Notes: a model not told the origin generated them from the letters alone. Shown: positions 1-9,110, counted from the first letter of the stretch. The stretch: DNA of 64,000 nucleotides from Arthrobacter sp. zg-Y919 (GCF_030142045.1 NZ_CP126242.1:1922001-1986000), one strand, 5' to 3'. Translations and numbers: made by a program.

Positions 1-943
1 TGAGCTTGAAGTAGCCCACCTGGATGATGACCGAAAGGGTGATGATCACGAACAGGCCGGCCAGGATGATCAGCAGCAGTTCGGTCCGGGAGAGGATGGC
101 GAAGGCCGCGATGGCGCCGCCGATCGCCAGGGAGCCGGTATCGCCCATGAAGATCTTCGCGGGTGAGGTGTTCCACCAGAGGAAACCGATGAGGGCTCCG
201 GCCATGGTGCCGGCCAGCAGGGCAAGATCCATCGGGTCGCGGACTTCGTAGCAGACGCCTTCTGCGCCGGGTGAGCCGCAGCTCTGGTTGTACTGCCAGA
301 TCCCGATCAGGAAGTAGGCGCCGAACACCAGCACGGATGCACCCGCAGCCAGCCCGTCGAGTCCATCGGCCAGGTTCACGCCGTTGGTGGTGCCGGTGAT
401 GATGATCAGGGACCAGATCACAAACAGCACCGCGCCGAGCACGGCGCCCGCGAAGGCAAAGTCGACGCCGGTGTCCCGGATGAAGGAGACCGCCGTCGAC
501 GCCGGAGTCCGTCCCTCACTGTTGGGGAACTGCAGGGCCAGCACGGCGAAGGTAATACCCACGGCGGCCTGCAGGATGATTTTTGCCTTGGCATTCAGGC
601 CCAGGCTGCGCTGCTTGGAAATCTTGGTGTAGTCGTCGATGAAACCGACCATCCCCATGCCCACGGTGAGGAGCAGGACCAGCAGTCCCGACGCCGTCGG
701 GCTGAAGGTTCCGAAGCCCAGCATGCCGCTGATCAGGTGGGTGAGGAAATATGCGGCAACCACGGAGGCCACAATGACGGCACCGCCCATGGTGGGCGTG
801 CCGCGCTTGGTGTGGTGCGAGGTGGGGCCGTCGTCGCGGACAAACTGGCCGTAGCCCTTCCGCACCAGGAAACGGATGAACAGGGGTGTTCCGGCAAAGG
901 CAAAGACCAGAGCCAGCGAAGACCCTACAAGCAGGGAGATCAC
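1..943 (-). CDS. mraY: phospho-N-acetylmuramoyl-pentapeptide transferase, 3' end cut by window edge
   Basis: MraY is the polytopic membrane enzyme that transfers phospho-MurNAc-pentapeptide from UDP to undecaprenyl phosphate, making lipid I. About 314 codons are present; the last ~55 of the usual ~369 lie outside the window. The translation starts MISLLVG and shows a run of hydrophobic segments. It also has the family motif KIFMGDTGSLA, which carries a catalytic-site Asp, and the late GLFVIITLSVIIQVGYF segment. The GTG start overlaps the murF stop as GTGA, so the two genes are probably translationally coupled. It is the last visible gene of the minus-strand dcw operon. Function is clear from the motifs and the gene order. 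Confidence 0.95.
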   Translation of the reverse strand, partial: MISLLVGSSLALVFAFAGTPLFIRFLVRKGYGQFVRDDGPTSHHTKRGTPTMGGAVIVASVVAAYFLTHLISGMLGFGTFSPTASGLLVLLLTVGMGMVGFIDDYTKISKQRSLGLNAKAKIILQAAVGITFAVLALQFPNSEGRTPASTAVSFIRDTGVDFAFAGAVLGAVLFVIWSLIIITGTTNGVNLADGLDGLAAGASVLVFGAYFLIGIWQYNQSCGSPGAEGVCYEVRDPMDLALLAGTMAGALIGFLWWNTSPAKIFMGDTGSLAIGGAIAAFAILSRTELLLIILAGLFVIITLSVIIQVGYFKL

Positions 944-2442
944 AGGTTGTCTCCGGTCCTTTCGGTACGCGCCGGCGTGGACGCCGGATCAGTTACTGCG
1001 GACGGTGGTACAGGGGACAAGGCTATCCGATCGCCGAGGTAGCGCAGGGCCGCCCCGTTGGAGGATTTGAACAGGACAAGGTCGCCGGGGGCCAGGGATT
1101 CCTGGAGGATGCGCTCGGCGTCCTCCGCCGTCTCCACAAAGGTGGATTCTTCTCCCCAGGAACCTTCCATGACCGCGCCGGTATGCATGGCACGGGCACC
1201 GGTGCCCACAACAATGAGTTTGGAAATATTCAACCGGACCGCGTAGCGCCCGATGGCGTCGTGCTCGGTGACAGCGTCCTCGCCCAGCTCCAGCATTTCT
1301 CCGAGCACGGCCCAGGTGCGCCGTTCCCGGCCCAGTTCGGCCAGGGTGCGCAGGGCTGCACGCATGGATTCGGGGTTGGCGTTGTAGGCATCGTTGATCA
1401 CGGTGACGCCGTCGGCGCGGTCGGTCCGTTCCATGCGCCAGCGGCTCGCTGCGGCGCGGCCGGACAGGCCTGCGGCAATCTGCTCCCCCGGGATGCCGGC
1501 CGCGTAGGCGGCGGCAGCGGCGGCCAGCAGGTTCGCCGTGTGGTGGGCTCCGATGAGTCCGGAACGGATCTCGTGCCGGCTGCCGTCGGGCAGCAGCAGT
1601 GTGAAGACGGGACGGCCCTCGGCGTCGGTCCGGGCATCGAGCGCGCGGACGGCGTTCTTTGCCCCGTGTGCGGCCTCGGGAGACGAGGTGAAGTACAGGA
1701 CCGGAGCTTCGGTGCGGTCGGCCATGGCGGCAACCCGCACGTCGTCAGCGTTCAGGATGGCTGTGCCGTTGGCAGGCAGCGATTCAACGAGTTCGCCCTT
1801 GGCGACGGCGATGTTCTCCACGCCGCCGAACTCACCGGCATGTGCGGAGCCGACAAACAGGACAACCCCGATGTCCGGCTTCACCATGTCCGCGAGGTAG
1901 CGGATGTGCCCGATTCCGGTGGCACCCATTTCCATCACCAGATAGCGGGTGCCGTATCCGGCGGTGAATACGGTCAGCGGAAGACCCACCTCGCCGTTGT
2001 AGGAACCCACCGGTGCGACGGTGGGGCCCGCCTCGGTCAGGACGCCGGCCAGCAGGTCCTTGGTGGTGGTCTTTCCGGCCGAGCCGGTGATCCCGATGAC
2101 GGTCAGTTCACCGTGGGCGCGGAGCCGGCGGACGATCTCCGCGGCCAGCATGCCCATGGCAGCAACGACGTCCGGAACCATCACGGCCGGGTAGAGCCCG
2201 CCGTCGTCGTCGGACACCGGCCGTTCCACGAGCGCCAGCATGGCGCCGCGGGCAAAGGCAGCGCCCACAAAGAGGTGGCCGTCGGAGTTCTCTCCTGGCT
2301 TGGCGATGAAGAGCGTGCCCTGCACGGCAACGCGTGAATCCGTGGTGGCCGAAGTCACGACGAGACCGGGAGTCTGCGCGGCCGGGCCGATCAGCCCGCC
2401 GCCTGTAATTGCCGCTATTTCGGCTGCATTAAGTTCAATCAT
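940..2442 (-). CDS. murF: UDP-MurNAc-tripeptide--D-Ala-D-Ala ligase
   Basis: This cytoplasmic Mur ligase adds D-Ala-D-Ala to UDP-MurNAc-tripeptide, completing the pentapeptide precursor. It is 500 aa, slightly longer than most MurF (~450-470). The N-terminal domain binds the UDP-substrate. The central ATPase domain has the P-loop GITGSAGKTTTK at residues ~118-128, and the INDAYNANPESM motif is typical of MurF. The start codon lies 6 nt downstream of the murE stop, and the stop overlaps the mraY start. It ends with a short Pro/Thr-rich tail (residues ~480-500) that is probably lineage-specific. Confidence 0.96.
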   Translation of the reverse strand: MIELNAAEIAAITGGGLIGPAAQTPGLVVTSATTDSRVAVQGTLFIAKPGENSDGHLFVGAAFARGAMLALVERPVSDDDGGLYPAVMVPDVVAAMGMLAAEIVRRLRAHGELTVIGITGSAGKTTTKDLLAGVLTEAGPTVAPVGSYNGEVGLPLTVFTAGYGTRYLVMEMGATGIGHIRYLADMVKPDIGVVLFVGSAHAGEFGGVENIAVAKGELVESLPANGTAILNADDVRVAAMADRTEAPVLYFTSSPEAAHGAKNAVRALDARTDAEGRPVFTLLLPDGSRHEIRSGLIGAHHTANLLAAAAAAYAAGIPGEQIAAGLSGRAAASRWRMERTDRADGVTVINDAYNANPESMRAALRTLAELGRERRTWAVLGEMLELGEDAVTEHDAIGRYAVRLNISKLIVVGTGARAMHTGAVMEGSWGEESTFVETAEDAERILQESLAPGDLVLFKSSNGAALRYLGDRIALSPVPPSAVTDPASTPARTERTGDNL

Positions 2443-2448
2443 GACGAT

Positions 2449-4107
2449 TTAGGACTCTACCCCGTCGCTGGAAAGGGCAGTGAATCCGTATCTTGTCAAA
2501 GCCTGCCGCAGTTCCACGCGGTCATCGAGGGCAAGGTTCTCCCCCATCACTTCCTGCCAGACTTCGTGTCCGCGGCCGGCCACCAGGACCGTGTCCTGCG
2601 GGCGTGCCAGTTCCACGGCGCGGTCGATCGCTGCGGCCCGGGGTGCCACTTCTTCGATGACGCACGGCAGGCCTTCGCCGGATTTGGCGGCTTCGGCGCC
2701 GCGCAGCACGTCGGCCCGGATGGCGGCCGCGTCCTCGCCGTGCGGGTCATCGTCGGTGACTACGACGACGTCGGCCAGGCGGGCCGCGATGGCCCCCATC
2801 AGCGGGCGCTTGGTCTGGTCCCGCTCACCGGTGGCACCGAAGACGACGATCACCCGGGCGTCGCCGCCCGGACGGCGCACGGACGCGAGGGTGCGGGTCA
2901 GCGCATCGGGGTTGTGGGCGAAATCAACTATGGCTGCCGGCTCCTCGCCGATCAGCTGCATGCGGCCGGGCACCTCGACCGTGAACGGGTCGTGTTCCGC
3001 CAACGCGCGCTGGACGGTATCCGTTGGTACGCCGGAGGCCAGCACCATCACGGTGGCCAGTGCGGCGTTGGACACATTGAAGGTGCCGGGCAGGGCGGTG
3101 GAGACCCGCAGCTGCTCCCCTTCGGGGCCGCGGAGCGTAAAGGAGTGTCCGAGTCCGCGGGGCTCAACGTCCGTGACGGACCAGTCAGCGCTGCGGCCGG
3201 TGCCGTCGGTGGCCAGGGTCAGGACGGGTACCCCCGCCCGGGCTGCCATCTTCGCTCCCCAGTCATCGTCCACCGTGACGACGGCCCGGCGGGCGCGGTC
3301 CGGCTGGAACAGTGCTGCCTTGGCGGCAAAGTACTCCTCCATGGATCCGTGCAGGTCCAGGTGGTCCTGGGTCAGGTTCGTGAACCCGGCGACGTCGAAG
3401 CGGACGCCGTCCACGCGGCGGTACGTGATCGCGTGGGAGGACACCTCCATCGTCGCCGCGTCCAGGTTCCGCTCACGCATCAGGGCCAGCAGCCCATGCA
3501 CCTGCGGCGACTCGGGCGTGGTCAGCACGCTGGGAATGGCTTCTCCGCCGGCGAGGATCTCGATCGTGCCGATCAGTCCGGTGGTACGCCCCAGCGCCTG
3601 CAGGAGCGAGTTCACGAAGTAGGAGGTGGTGGTTTTGCCGTTGGTACCCGTGATCCCGAACAGGGTGGGCCGGGGCCCCTCCGCGGGAACGCTGTTGAAG
3701 ACGGCAGCGGCCAGCGGACCCACCAGCCGGCGGACCTCCCCGGCAACGAAGACTGGAATATGCAGGCCGGACAGATGCGCCAGCCCTGCCTCGTCGGTCA
3801 GGACCGCCGACGCTCCGGCGGCTTCGGCCGCACCTGCGAAGCGTGCGCCGTGGTGCCGGGCACCGGCAACGCCCACATACAGGTCGCCGGGGAGCACCTC
3901 ACGGGAATTGATGGTGAGTCCCGTGAGCTCCGTATCCCAGGCTGCTTCCGCCGTGCCTGCGGCAGGTGCAACGTCCCGCAGCTGCGCAGGCAGTGCCTGC
4001 ACCGCGGCGCGCACGGTCACCGGATCAACGGCACCGGGGCGGAGACCGGATCCGGTGGGCTGGTTTTCACTTATTGGCACTTCAATGCTCCAGGAATTAG
4101 TACTCAA
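2449..4107 (-). CDS. murE: UDP-MurNAc-dipeptide ligase adding the third stem residue (probably L-lysine)
   Basis: MurE adds the third amino acid to UDP-MurNAc-L-Ala-D-Glu. At 552 aa it has an N-terminal UDP-binding domain, a P-loop GITGTNGKTTT at ~151-161, a DLHGSMEEY segment with the substrate-binding HG, and a C-terminal Mur ligase domain. At the site that distinguishes acceptors it reads TDDDPHGED rather than the DNPR of diaminopimelate-adding enzymes. By established MurE rules that points to L-lysine, which fits Arthrobacter-type peptidoglycan; this is inference. The ATG overlaps the end of ftsI by 11 nt. A start a few codons further in is possible, because residues 1-30 are not conserved in type. 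Confidence 0.94.
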   Translation of the reverse strand: MSTNSWSIEVPISENQPTGSGLRPGAVDPVTVRAAVQALPAQLRDVAPAAGTAEAAWDTELTGLTINSREVLPGDLYVGVAGARHHGARFAGAAEAAGASAVLTDEAGLAHLSGLHIPVFVAGEVRRLVGPLAAAVFNSVPAEGPRPTLFGITGTNGKTTTSYFVNSLLQALGRTTGLIGTIEILAGGEAIPSVLTTPESPQVHGLLALMRERNLDAATMEVSSHAITYRRVDGVRFDVAGFTNLTQDHLDLHGSMEEYFAAKAALFQPDRARRAVVTVDDDWGAKMAARAGVPVLTLATDGTGRSADWSVTDVEPRGLGHSFTLRGPEGEQLRVSTALPGTFNVSNAALATVMVLASGVPTDTVQRALAEHDPFTVEVPGRMQLIGEEPAAIVDFAHNPDALTRTLASVRRPGGDARVIVVFGATGERDQTKRPLMGAIAARLADVVVVTDDDPHGEDAAAIRADVLRGAEAAKSGEGLPCVIEEVAPRAAAIDRAVELARPQDTVLVAGRGHEVWQEVMGENLALDDRVELRQALTRYGFTALSSDGVES

Positions 4108-5878
4108 TGGGGTAGGTCACAGGCTGACCGGTGGAGGGCGGGACGTTGTTGCTGACGAGCGTCTGCTCCATGACCTTCTGGAAGGACTGGCCCGGAATGA
4201 TGTAGTAGAGGTCGCCCTGGGGCCGCTGGAGGGTCACCACAACCACGTACTTCGGATCGTCCATGGGTGCAATACCAGCATAAGAGAGGGTGGAGCCTGA
4301 ATAGCCGCCGTTGGGACCGGGGGCTTCAGCCGTACCGGTCTTGGAACCGACCCGGTACTGCTTCAACTCCCCTGTCTTGCCGGAGCCGTCCTTGGTGACC
4401 GTTTCCATCATGTGCTGGACCTGCTCCGCAGTGTCCTCGGAGACCACCCGCGTACCCGGTTCCTTTTCCACCGGCTGCTCGGTGCCGTCCTCGGTGATGA
4501 CAGAGTCGATGATGCTCGGCTGGATGCGCACGCCGTCGTTGGCAATGGTCTGGTAGACGCTTGCCGTATGCAGCGCTGTCTGTGTCAGGCCCTGGCCGAA
4601 GAGAACGGTGTACTGCTGCCGTCCGTCCCAGGCGTCGGGTTCCGGCAGCAGGCCAGCGGTCTCACCGTTCAGCCCGACGTTCAGCGGCTGGCCGATCCCG
4701 AACTTCCGGAGCCAGTCGTACCGCTCCTGCGGCGTCAGCTGCTGCCCGACCATCACCGTTCCGGTGTTCATGGACTTTGCCAGCACACCGGCCACGGTCA
4801 TGTGGACGGTCCCGTGCGGAACGGCGTCCTTGAAGGTCTGGCCGTCAACGGTGTAGGTGGGTTCGATCTCCAGCCGTGTTTCGGGGGTGGTGAGACCCTG
4901 CTCAATGGCGGCCGCCATGGTGATGACCTTGGTGGTGGAACCGGGCTCGAAGAAGTCGGTGACGGACCGCGCCTTGCGGGACTCCGCCGGTGTTGCCCCG
5001 GGGTTGTTCGGATCCACCGTGGTGGATTCCGCCAGGGCAATCACGCGTGCCGTGTCCGCCTCCATCACAACGATGTTGCCCCACTCGGCTTCGTATTCCT
5101 CCACCTGCGCCGCAATGGTCTGCTGGGCGAACCACTGGAGATCCTGGTCGATGCTCAGCTTGATGGACTCTCCGTCGTGGACGGGTACGTCCTCGTTGGT
5201 GGCGTACGGGATGCGGATGCCGTCACCGCCGATTTCGTAGGTCTTGCTCCCTGCTTCGCCGGCGAGGATTTCGTCCTGCGTCAGTTCGAGGCCTTCCTGG
5301 GCGCCCTCCGTGCCGAGGAAGCCCACGATCGATCCGGCCACTGAGCCCGAAGGGTAGGTCCGCAGGGTGGTCCGGTCCGCGTAGATTCCCGGGAACTTGA
5401 CGGCCAGGACTTTTTCCTTGGTTTCGGGGGTGACCGTCTTGGCCACAAAGTTGAAGCCCTTATCGCCCAGCAGTGCCGAGCGCAGGGTACCCGTGTCCTG
5501 GCCGAGGATCACCGAGAGTTCCTCGAAGGCCTGGTCGAAGGTGACCTCCTGGAGTTTGCCTTCGGCGTCGCGGCGCTTGAACTTCTCGTCGATGTCCTGG
5601 GACAGCCGCTGGTCCACCACAATGTCGAACCGCTCAACGCTTCGGGCCAGGTAGTTGCCCTTGGAATCGAGGATGCTTCCCCGCAGCGCCGGTACCGAAA
5701 CGGTGACGAGCCGGTTGTCCACGGCGCTCTGCGCCATGCCGTCCGGGTCCAGTGCCTGCACATGGAAAAGCTTCAGCCCCAGGATGGTCAGCACTGCCAG
5801 GGCTAGGATCAGTCCGGCGCGCAGCCGCCCGGTAACGATGGCCACCCTGTGGTTGTCCGGGCCGGATGTTTGTGCCAC
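4097..5878 (-). CDS. ftsI: division-specific class B penicillin-binding protein (transpeptidase)
   Basis: This is the septal D,D-transpeptidase (PBP3/PbpB type) that cross-links peptidoglycan during division. It is 593 aa with one N-terminal membrane anchor (~21-40). A PBP dimerisation domain follows (RGSILDSKGNYLA at ~66-79), then the transpeptidase domain. All three active-site motifs are present: S314-T-T-K317, S369-M-N371 and K513-T-G515. No C-terminal PASTA repeat is seen; the protein stops soon after the catalytic domain. It sits between ftsL and murE as in other actinobacterial dcw clusters, and its 3' end overlaps murE. Confidence 0.95.
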   Translation of the reverse strand: MAQTSGPDNHRVAIVTGRLRAGLILALAVLTILGLKLFHVQALDPDGMAQSAVDNRLVTVSVPALRGSILDSKGNYLARSVERFDIVVDQRLSQDIDEKFKRRDAEGKLQEVTFDQAFEELSVILGQDTGTLRSALLGDKGFNFVAKTVTPETKEKVLAVKFPGIYADRTTLRTYPSGSVAGSIVGFLGTEGAQEGLELTQDEILAGEAGSKTYEIGGDGIRIPYATNEDVPVHDGESIKLSIDQDLQWFAQQTIAAQVEEYEAEWGNIVVMEADTARVIALAESTTVDPNNPGATPAESRKARSVTDFFEPGSTTKVITMAAAIEQGLTTPETRLEIEPTYTVDGQTFKDAVPHGTVHMTVAGVLAKSMNTGTVMVGQQLTPQERYDWLRKFGIGQPLNVGLNGETAGLLPEPDAWDGRQQYTVLFGQGLTQTALHTASVYQTIANDGVRIQPSIIDSVITEDGTEQPVEKEPGTRVVSEDTAEQVQHMMETVTKDGSGKTGELKQYRVGSKTGTAEAPGPNGGYSGSTLSYAGIAPMDDPKYVVVVTLQRPQGDLYYIIPGQSFQKVMEQTLVSNNVPPSTGQPVTYPIEY

Positions 5879-5924
5879 AACGTGTCCTCGATTATGCCTA
5901 AAATTCGATGCCTGTCGGCCTGGA

Positions 5925-6671
5925 TCAGTTTCCGCTTCGCTGTACCGGTGCGGGGATGGTGCCGCCGTTCAGTTCCGCTTCTGAGTTTTCCTCCGGGGCT
6001 GCCTCAGGGGCTGCCTCGGGGGCGGCCTCCGGTGCCGGTGCCTCCACCGGGGCGGGGGGCATGGCTGCTGCCGCTGCACGTGCAGCGGCTTCTTCCTGCT
6101 CCTCGACCGCCCTCACCGTATCCCGGGGTTCCTCCGCAGCCACGGACGGCGCGGGCATAATCGGCTGTGTCAAAACACTCGGCGCACCGATCAGCAGCTT
6201 CGCGGGATCGCCTTCCTTGGCTGCTTCCGGGCTGCCTGTTACGGCCAGGGTCTTGAGGTCGATCGTGCCGAAGCTGGGTGAGGAAACCATTCCCAGCTTC
6301 ACGGCCGCGGCGGCCAGCACCTGGGGTGCCTGGTGGTTTTCGATTTCCTGGGTCAGGGCTTCGTTGCGCTGGGCCAGTTCGGCTTTCTCGCCCTGCAGCT
6401 GCACAAGCTCGTACTGTCCGCTGGATACCGAAATGTTGAGCAGCAACACCGAGGCCAGACCCAGCACGAGGGCGGCAAAGCAGAAAACGGCGAAGGGGGC
6501 GCGACGGCGGCGGGCCGCGGCGGGGACCAGCGACAACGGAGTGCGCCGCCGGACAGCGGGGGCCTCCTGCGGCGCGGCCGTATCCCAGTCCAGGGCACGC
6601 GCAGCGTTGCCCTCGAAGGCCGGTGCGGCAGCTCCGGTGCGGAAGCGGGCCGGAGGCCGAAGTTCACTCAT
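5925..6671 (-). CDS. ftsL: FtsL-like septum protein with long Ala/Pro/Glu-rich tail
   Basis: Position between rsmH and ftsI, a single membrane segment (~60-80) and a short coiled-coil-like stretch (~85-115) identify an FtsL-type bitopic division protein. It would help recruit the FtsQ/FtsB/FtsW/FtsI complex. At 248 aa it is longer than classical FtsL (~100-120). The extra length is an N-terminal basic cytoplasmic region and an extracytoplasmic tail rich in Ala, Pro and Glu (residues ~190-240, with APEA repeats). The ATG overlaps the rsmH stop (TAATG). Sequence identity in FtsL is generally low, so the call rests on topology and location. Confidence 0.8.
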   Translation of the reverse strand: MSELRPPARFRTGAAAPAFEGNAARALDWDTAAPQEAPAVRRRTPLSLVPAAARRRRAPFAVFCFAALVLGLASVLLLNISVSSGQYELVQLQGEKAELAQRNEALTQEIENHQAPQVLAAAAVKLGMVSSPSFGTIDLKTLAVTGSPEAAKEGDPAKLLIGAPSVLTQPIMPAPSVAAEEPRDTVRAVEEQEEAAARAAAAAMPPAPVEAPAPEAAPEAAPEAAPEENSEAELNGGTIPAPVQRSGN

Positions 6672-7669
6672 TATTTCCTGGTCCCGTCCATGGGTTTGCG
6701 GATTCGTTCTACTGCGCGGAGCTTGGCGGAGGCTGCCCGGGGATTCTCTGCGATTTCCTCGTCCGTGGGCACCTCGGTGCCCTTGGTCAACCGCTTGAGC
6801 TGGGCCTTGTGTTGTTCAAGTTCAACGGGGAATCCCTTGGGCGCAGAGGACTGTGCACCAGCCGCGAAGACGCCCTTGACGATTTTGTCTTCCAGCGAGT
6901 GGTAGGACATCACCACGACGCGGCCGCCCATGTTGAGCACTGACAACGACGCCGGTATGGCCCGTTCGAGGACATCCAGCTCCTCGTTGACCTCGATGCG
7001 CAGGGCCTGGAAGGTCCGCTTGGCCGGGTGCCCACCGGTCCGTGCGGCTGCCGCCGGAACGACGCCCCGGATGGCCTCGACGAGTTCGCCGGTGGTGGTG
7101 AAGGGCTTTGCGGCGCGTGCCGCGACAATGGCCGAGGCAATGCGTCCTGCGAACTTTTCCTCGCCCCATTTACGGATAATGCCGACCAGCTCGGCTTCGC
7201 CGTAAGTGTTGACGACGTCTGCAGCGGTGCGTCCGCGGGTGGTGTCCATCCGCATGTCCAGGGGTGCGTCGTAGGAGTATGCGAAGCCCCGGTCACGCTC
7301 ATCGAGCTGGAGCGAGGAAACGCCCAGATCGAACAAGGCGCCGTCGATGCCGTCGAAGCCAAGGTCGGTCACGACGTCCGCAATCTCGTCGTACACCGCG
7401 TGGACCAGGTCGATGCGGTCCGCGAAGGGCTCCAGCCGCTTACCGGCCAGTGCCAGGGCCTGACGGTCCCGGTCAATTCCGATCACGTGAAGCTGGGGGA
7501 AACGCTGCAGCATGGCTTCGCTGTGCCCGCCCATGCCCAAGGTGGCGTCCACCACCACGGCGCGGCCATGCTCTGCAACAGCGCGTTCGATGGAAGGAGC
7601 CAGTAAATTGATGCAGCGGTCGCGCAGCACCGGAACATGCCGTTCCTCGGTGGGGCGCTCTTCGCTCAT
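6671..7669 (-). CDS. rsmH: 16S rRNA (cytosine-1402-N4) methyltransferase
   Basis: RsmH (MraW) methylates N4 of C1402 in the ribosomal decoding centre using SAM. The 332-aa protein has the N-terminal HVPVLRDRC segment, a SAM-binding loop [14 protein letters not shown], the [11 protein letters not shown] motif and the C-terminal [12 protein letters not shown] motif. I chose the ATG at 7669 because a good ribosome-binding site (GGAAGGA) lies 8 nt upstream. Upstream in-frame ATGs have none, and the extra residues look unlike the family. It is the second gene of the dcw operon, ~190 nt after mraZ, and overlaps the ftsL start. Confidence 0.95.
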   Translation of the reverse strand: MSEERPTEERHVPVLRDRCINLLAPSIERAVAEHGRAVVVDATLGMGGHSEAMLQRFPQLHVIGIDRDRQALALAGKRLEPFADRIDLVHAVYDEIADVVTDLGFDGIDGALFDLGVSSLQLDERDRGFAYSYDAPLDMRMDTTRGRTAADVVNTYGEAELVGIIRKWGEEKFAGRIASAIVAARAAKPFTTTGELVEAIRGVVPAAAARTGGHPAKRTFQALRIEVNEELDVLERAIPASLSVLNMGGRVVVMSYHSLEDKIVKGVFAAGAQSSAPKGFPVELEQHKAQLKRLTKGTEVPTDEEIAENPRAASAKLRAVERIRKPMDGTRK

Positions 7670-7857
7670 CTGAGGCTTCCTTCCGTTCATTATGTTGTCT
7701 GCCCTGCAGCCGGTTCTTGAATCAGACCCCCATCCGCGCCTCACCGCTGCGTTCCCGCCTGGCTCCGGGGAAGGGAAGCCAGGTGGACCGCGGTGGGGCG
7801 GCGGGAGATCTCATCCAAGACCCGGCCCCGCCTGGGCCTGGTCATGTATTGGTACTG

Positions 7858-8289
7858 CTAGAAAATTCCGGGAATCGCGTCTTCGTCAGTTTCCGAGAAC
7901 GCGGTTTCCTGTTCCGCCAAGTAGTTCTGCCAAGCGGTTGCATCCCAGATCTCAGCGCGGGTGCCGGCACCAATCACCACCAGCTCGCGTCCGAGTCCTG
8001 CGTACGACCTCAGTGCCGGAGGAATGGTTACCCGGCCCTGCTTGTCTGGAACTTCGTCAGAGGCTCCCGAGAGAAAGACCCGAATGTAATCCCGCGCCTG
8101 GCGGGAGGAAAGTGGAGCTTCCCGCATCTGGTCGTGGACCCGTTCGAATTCCTTCTGGCTGAAGACGTAGATGCAGTGCTCCTGGCCCCTGGTCAAGACC
8201 AGGCCGTCGGCCAGTTCCTCGCGGAACTTGGCCGGCAGGATCAGCCTTCCCTTCTCATCGAGGCGCGGTGAATGCGTTCCTAGGAACAT
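7858..8289 (-). CDS. mraZ: transcriptional regulator MraZ of the dcw cluster
   Basis: MraZ is an AbrB/SpoVT-fold DNA-binding protein that forms a ring and represses its own operon by binding direct repeats upstream. The 143-aa product begins [16 protein letters not shown] and contains two copies of the MraZ half (DEKGRLILP and DKQGRVTIP), as in the family. Of the adjacent GTG (8292) and ATG (8289) I prefer the ATG, which gives the usual N-terminus. An unusually long acidic C-terminus follows the second repeat. The expected operator repeats are present 63-88 nt upstream of this start. Confidence 0.95.
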   Translation of the reverse strand: MFLGTHSPRLDEKGRLILPAKFREELADGLVLTRGQEHCIYVFSQKEFERVHDQMREAPLSSRQARDYIRVFLSGASDEVPDKQGRVTIPPALRSYAGLGRELVVIGAGTRAEIWDATAWQNYLAEQETAFSETDEDAIPGIF

Positions 8290-8351
8290 CACGCACCGCC
8301 CTGTCTGATTCGGGGAAAACCCCTCGAGTACCGCCCCTACCCTCTTATGTC

Positions 8352-8383
8352 CCCCACTTTACTCCACTTCCCTCCACAGTCAA
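8352..8383 (-). promoter_or_regulatory. mraZ promoter overlaid by three MraZ boxes
   Basis: On the minus strand a -35 TTGACT (8378-8383) and -10 TAAAGT (8356-8361) are separated by 16 nt. Three GTGGRG boxes start exactly 10 bp apart, at 8372-8377 and 8362-8367 (GTGGAG) and 8352-8357 (GTGGGG). This spacing is the known MraZ operator architecture (10-bp-phased TGGGN/GTGG repeats). The boxes fill the promoter spacer and -10, consistent with autorepression of the dcw operon. Confidence 0.8.
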
Positions 8384-8450
8384 CGCTTTCGCCGCCCGGA
8401 TTCCGGGCGCGTCGGTTTCGAAAACCGCAGGCTGGTGCGGATCGGGCCGG

Positions 8451-8466
8451 GTGGGGAGAAGTGGAG
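8451..8466 (+). promoter_or_regulatory. inverted pair of MraZ-like boxes
   Basis: GTGGGG (8451-8456) and GTGGAG (8461-8466) occur on the plus strand with the same 10-bp phasing as the mraZ operator, but in opposite orientation and ~75 bp further from mraZ. They may be a second MraZ contact point. With only two short boxes, chance occurrence in this G-rich sequence cannot be excluded. Confidence 0.4.
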
Positions 8467-8531
8467 GGATCACGGCGTCGGACATTCACCGGGGAAAGGA
8501 GTCCGAGCACGCCCGGAAACAAAACCGGACA

Positions 8532-8564
8532 CAAAAAAGGACCCGTCGAAACGGATCCGTTTTT
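8532..8564 (-). terminator. terminator of the DUF3040 gene
   Basis: On the minus strand, downstream of the DUF3040 stop, a GC-rich stem (AACGGATCCGT paired with ACGGGTCC, one bulge) is followed by CTTTTTT. It has the layout of an intrinsic terminator. The rest of the ~305-nt gap between this gene and mraZ holds only the mraZ promoter region. Confidence 0.65.
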
Positions 8565-8594
8565 GGAGCTGTTAAGCCCGGTGGGGCAGCCTGT

Positions 8595-8969
8595 CTACGG
8601 CTGGTCGCGTTTGCGCTCTTCCCACTTGTTCTCCAGGTTGTTCATAAAGCCGCGCTGCGAACTGGACTCGCGTTCCTTGCGCCCGTCTGCGGCTTTGGGT
8701 GGAGTCTTCCGGCCGCGGGTGGTTGCGTAGTAGACCCCTGCCCCCATGATAAGGAATCCCAGGACACCGACCGGGATGCCCGCTTCCGTTATTCCCAGCA
8801 GCAGCACCGCCAATCCCGCAATGGCCAGCAACGCGCCGAGGACTATGCGCCTCGTCGAGATCCCACGGCCAGCGGACGTCGCCATTGAGTTCGCGAATTT
8901 CGGATCTTCGGCGTGTAGTTGCTGCTCCAGTTGATCCAGCAAGCGCTGTTCGTGTTCCGACAGTGCCAT
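8595..8969 (-). CDS. DUF3040 membrane protein
   Basis: This small actinobacterial membrane protein has no assigned function. The 124-aa product starts MALSEHEQRLLDQLEQQL, the hallmark N-terminus of DUF3040. Two membrane segments follow (~41-60 and ~65-83), then a charged cytoplasmic tail. The ATG at 8969 is preceded by AAGGAGG at ideal spacing, so longer upstream readings are not used. Genes of this family commonly lie beside mraZ/dinB in actinobacteria, as here. Confidence 0.85.
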   Translation of the reverse strand: MALSEHEQRLLDQLEQQLHAEDPKFANSMATSAGRGISTRRIVLGALLAIAGLAVLLLGITEAGIPVGVLGFLIMGAGVYYATTRGRKTPPKAADGRKERESSSQRGFMNNLENKWEERKRDQP

Positions 8970-9110
8970 TGCTGCCTCCTTGCCGTCCGGTTGTGCCCCT
9001 GTAAACCAACCAACGAACGTATAGCGCCGAATGTTCCCCGCGCGGGCCCGCTGCTGCTTTGCACTTAGTCCAAGGATAGGTGGCAACCCGTCCGCACGAA
9101 AGCGGCCCGT

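Noticed and set aside
886..2337. 483-codon plus-strand ORF opposite murF
   Set aside because: Typical antisense open frame in high-GC DNA; murF on the other strand has full family motifs.
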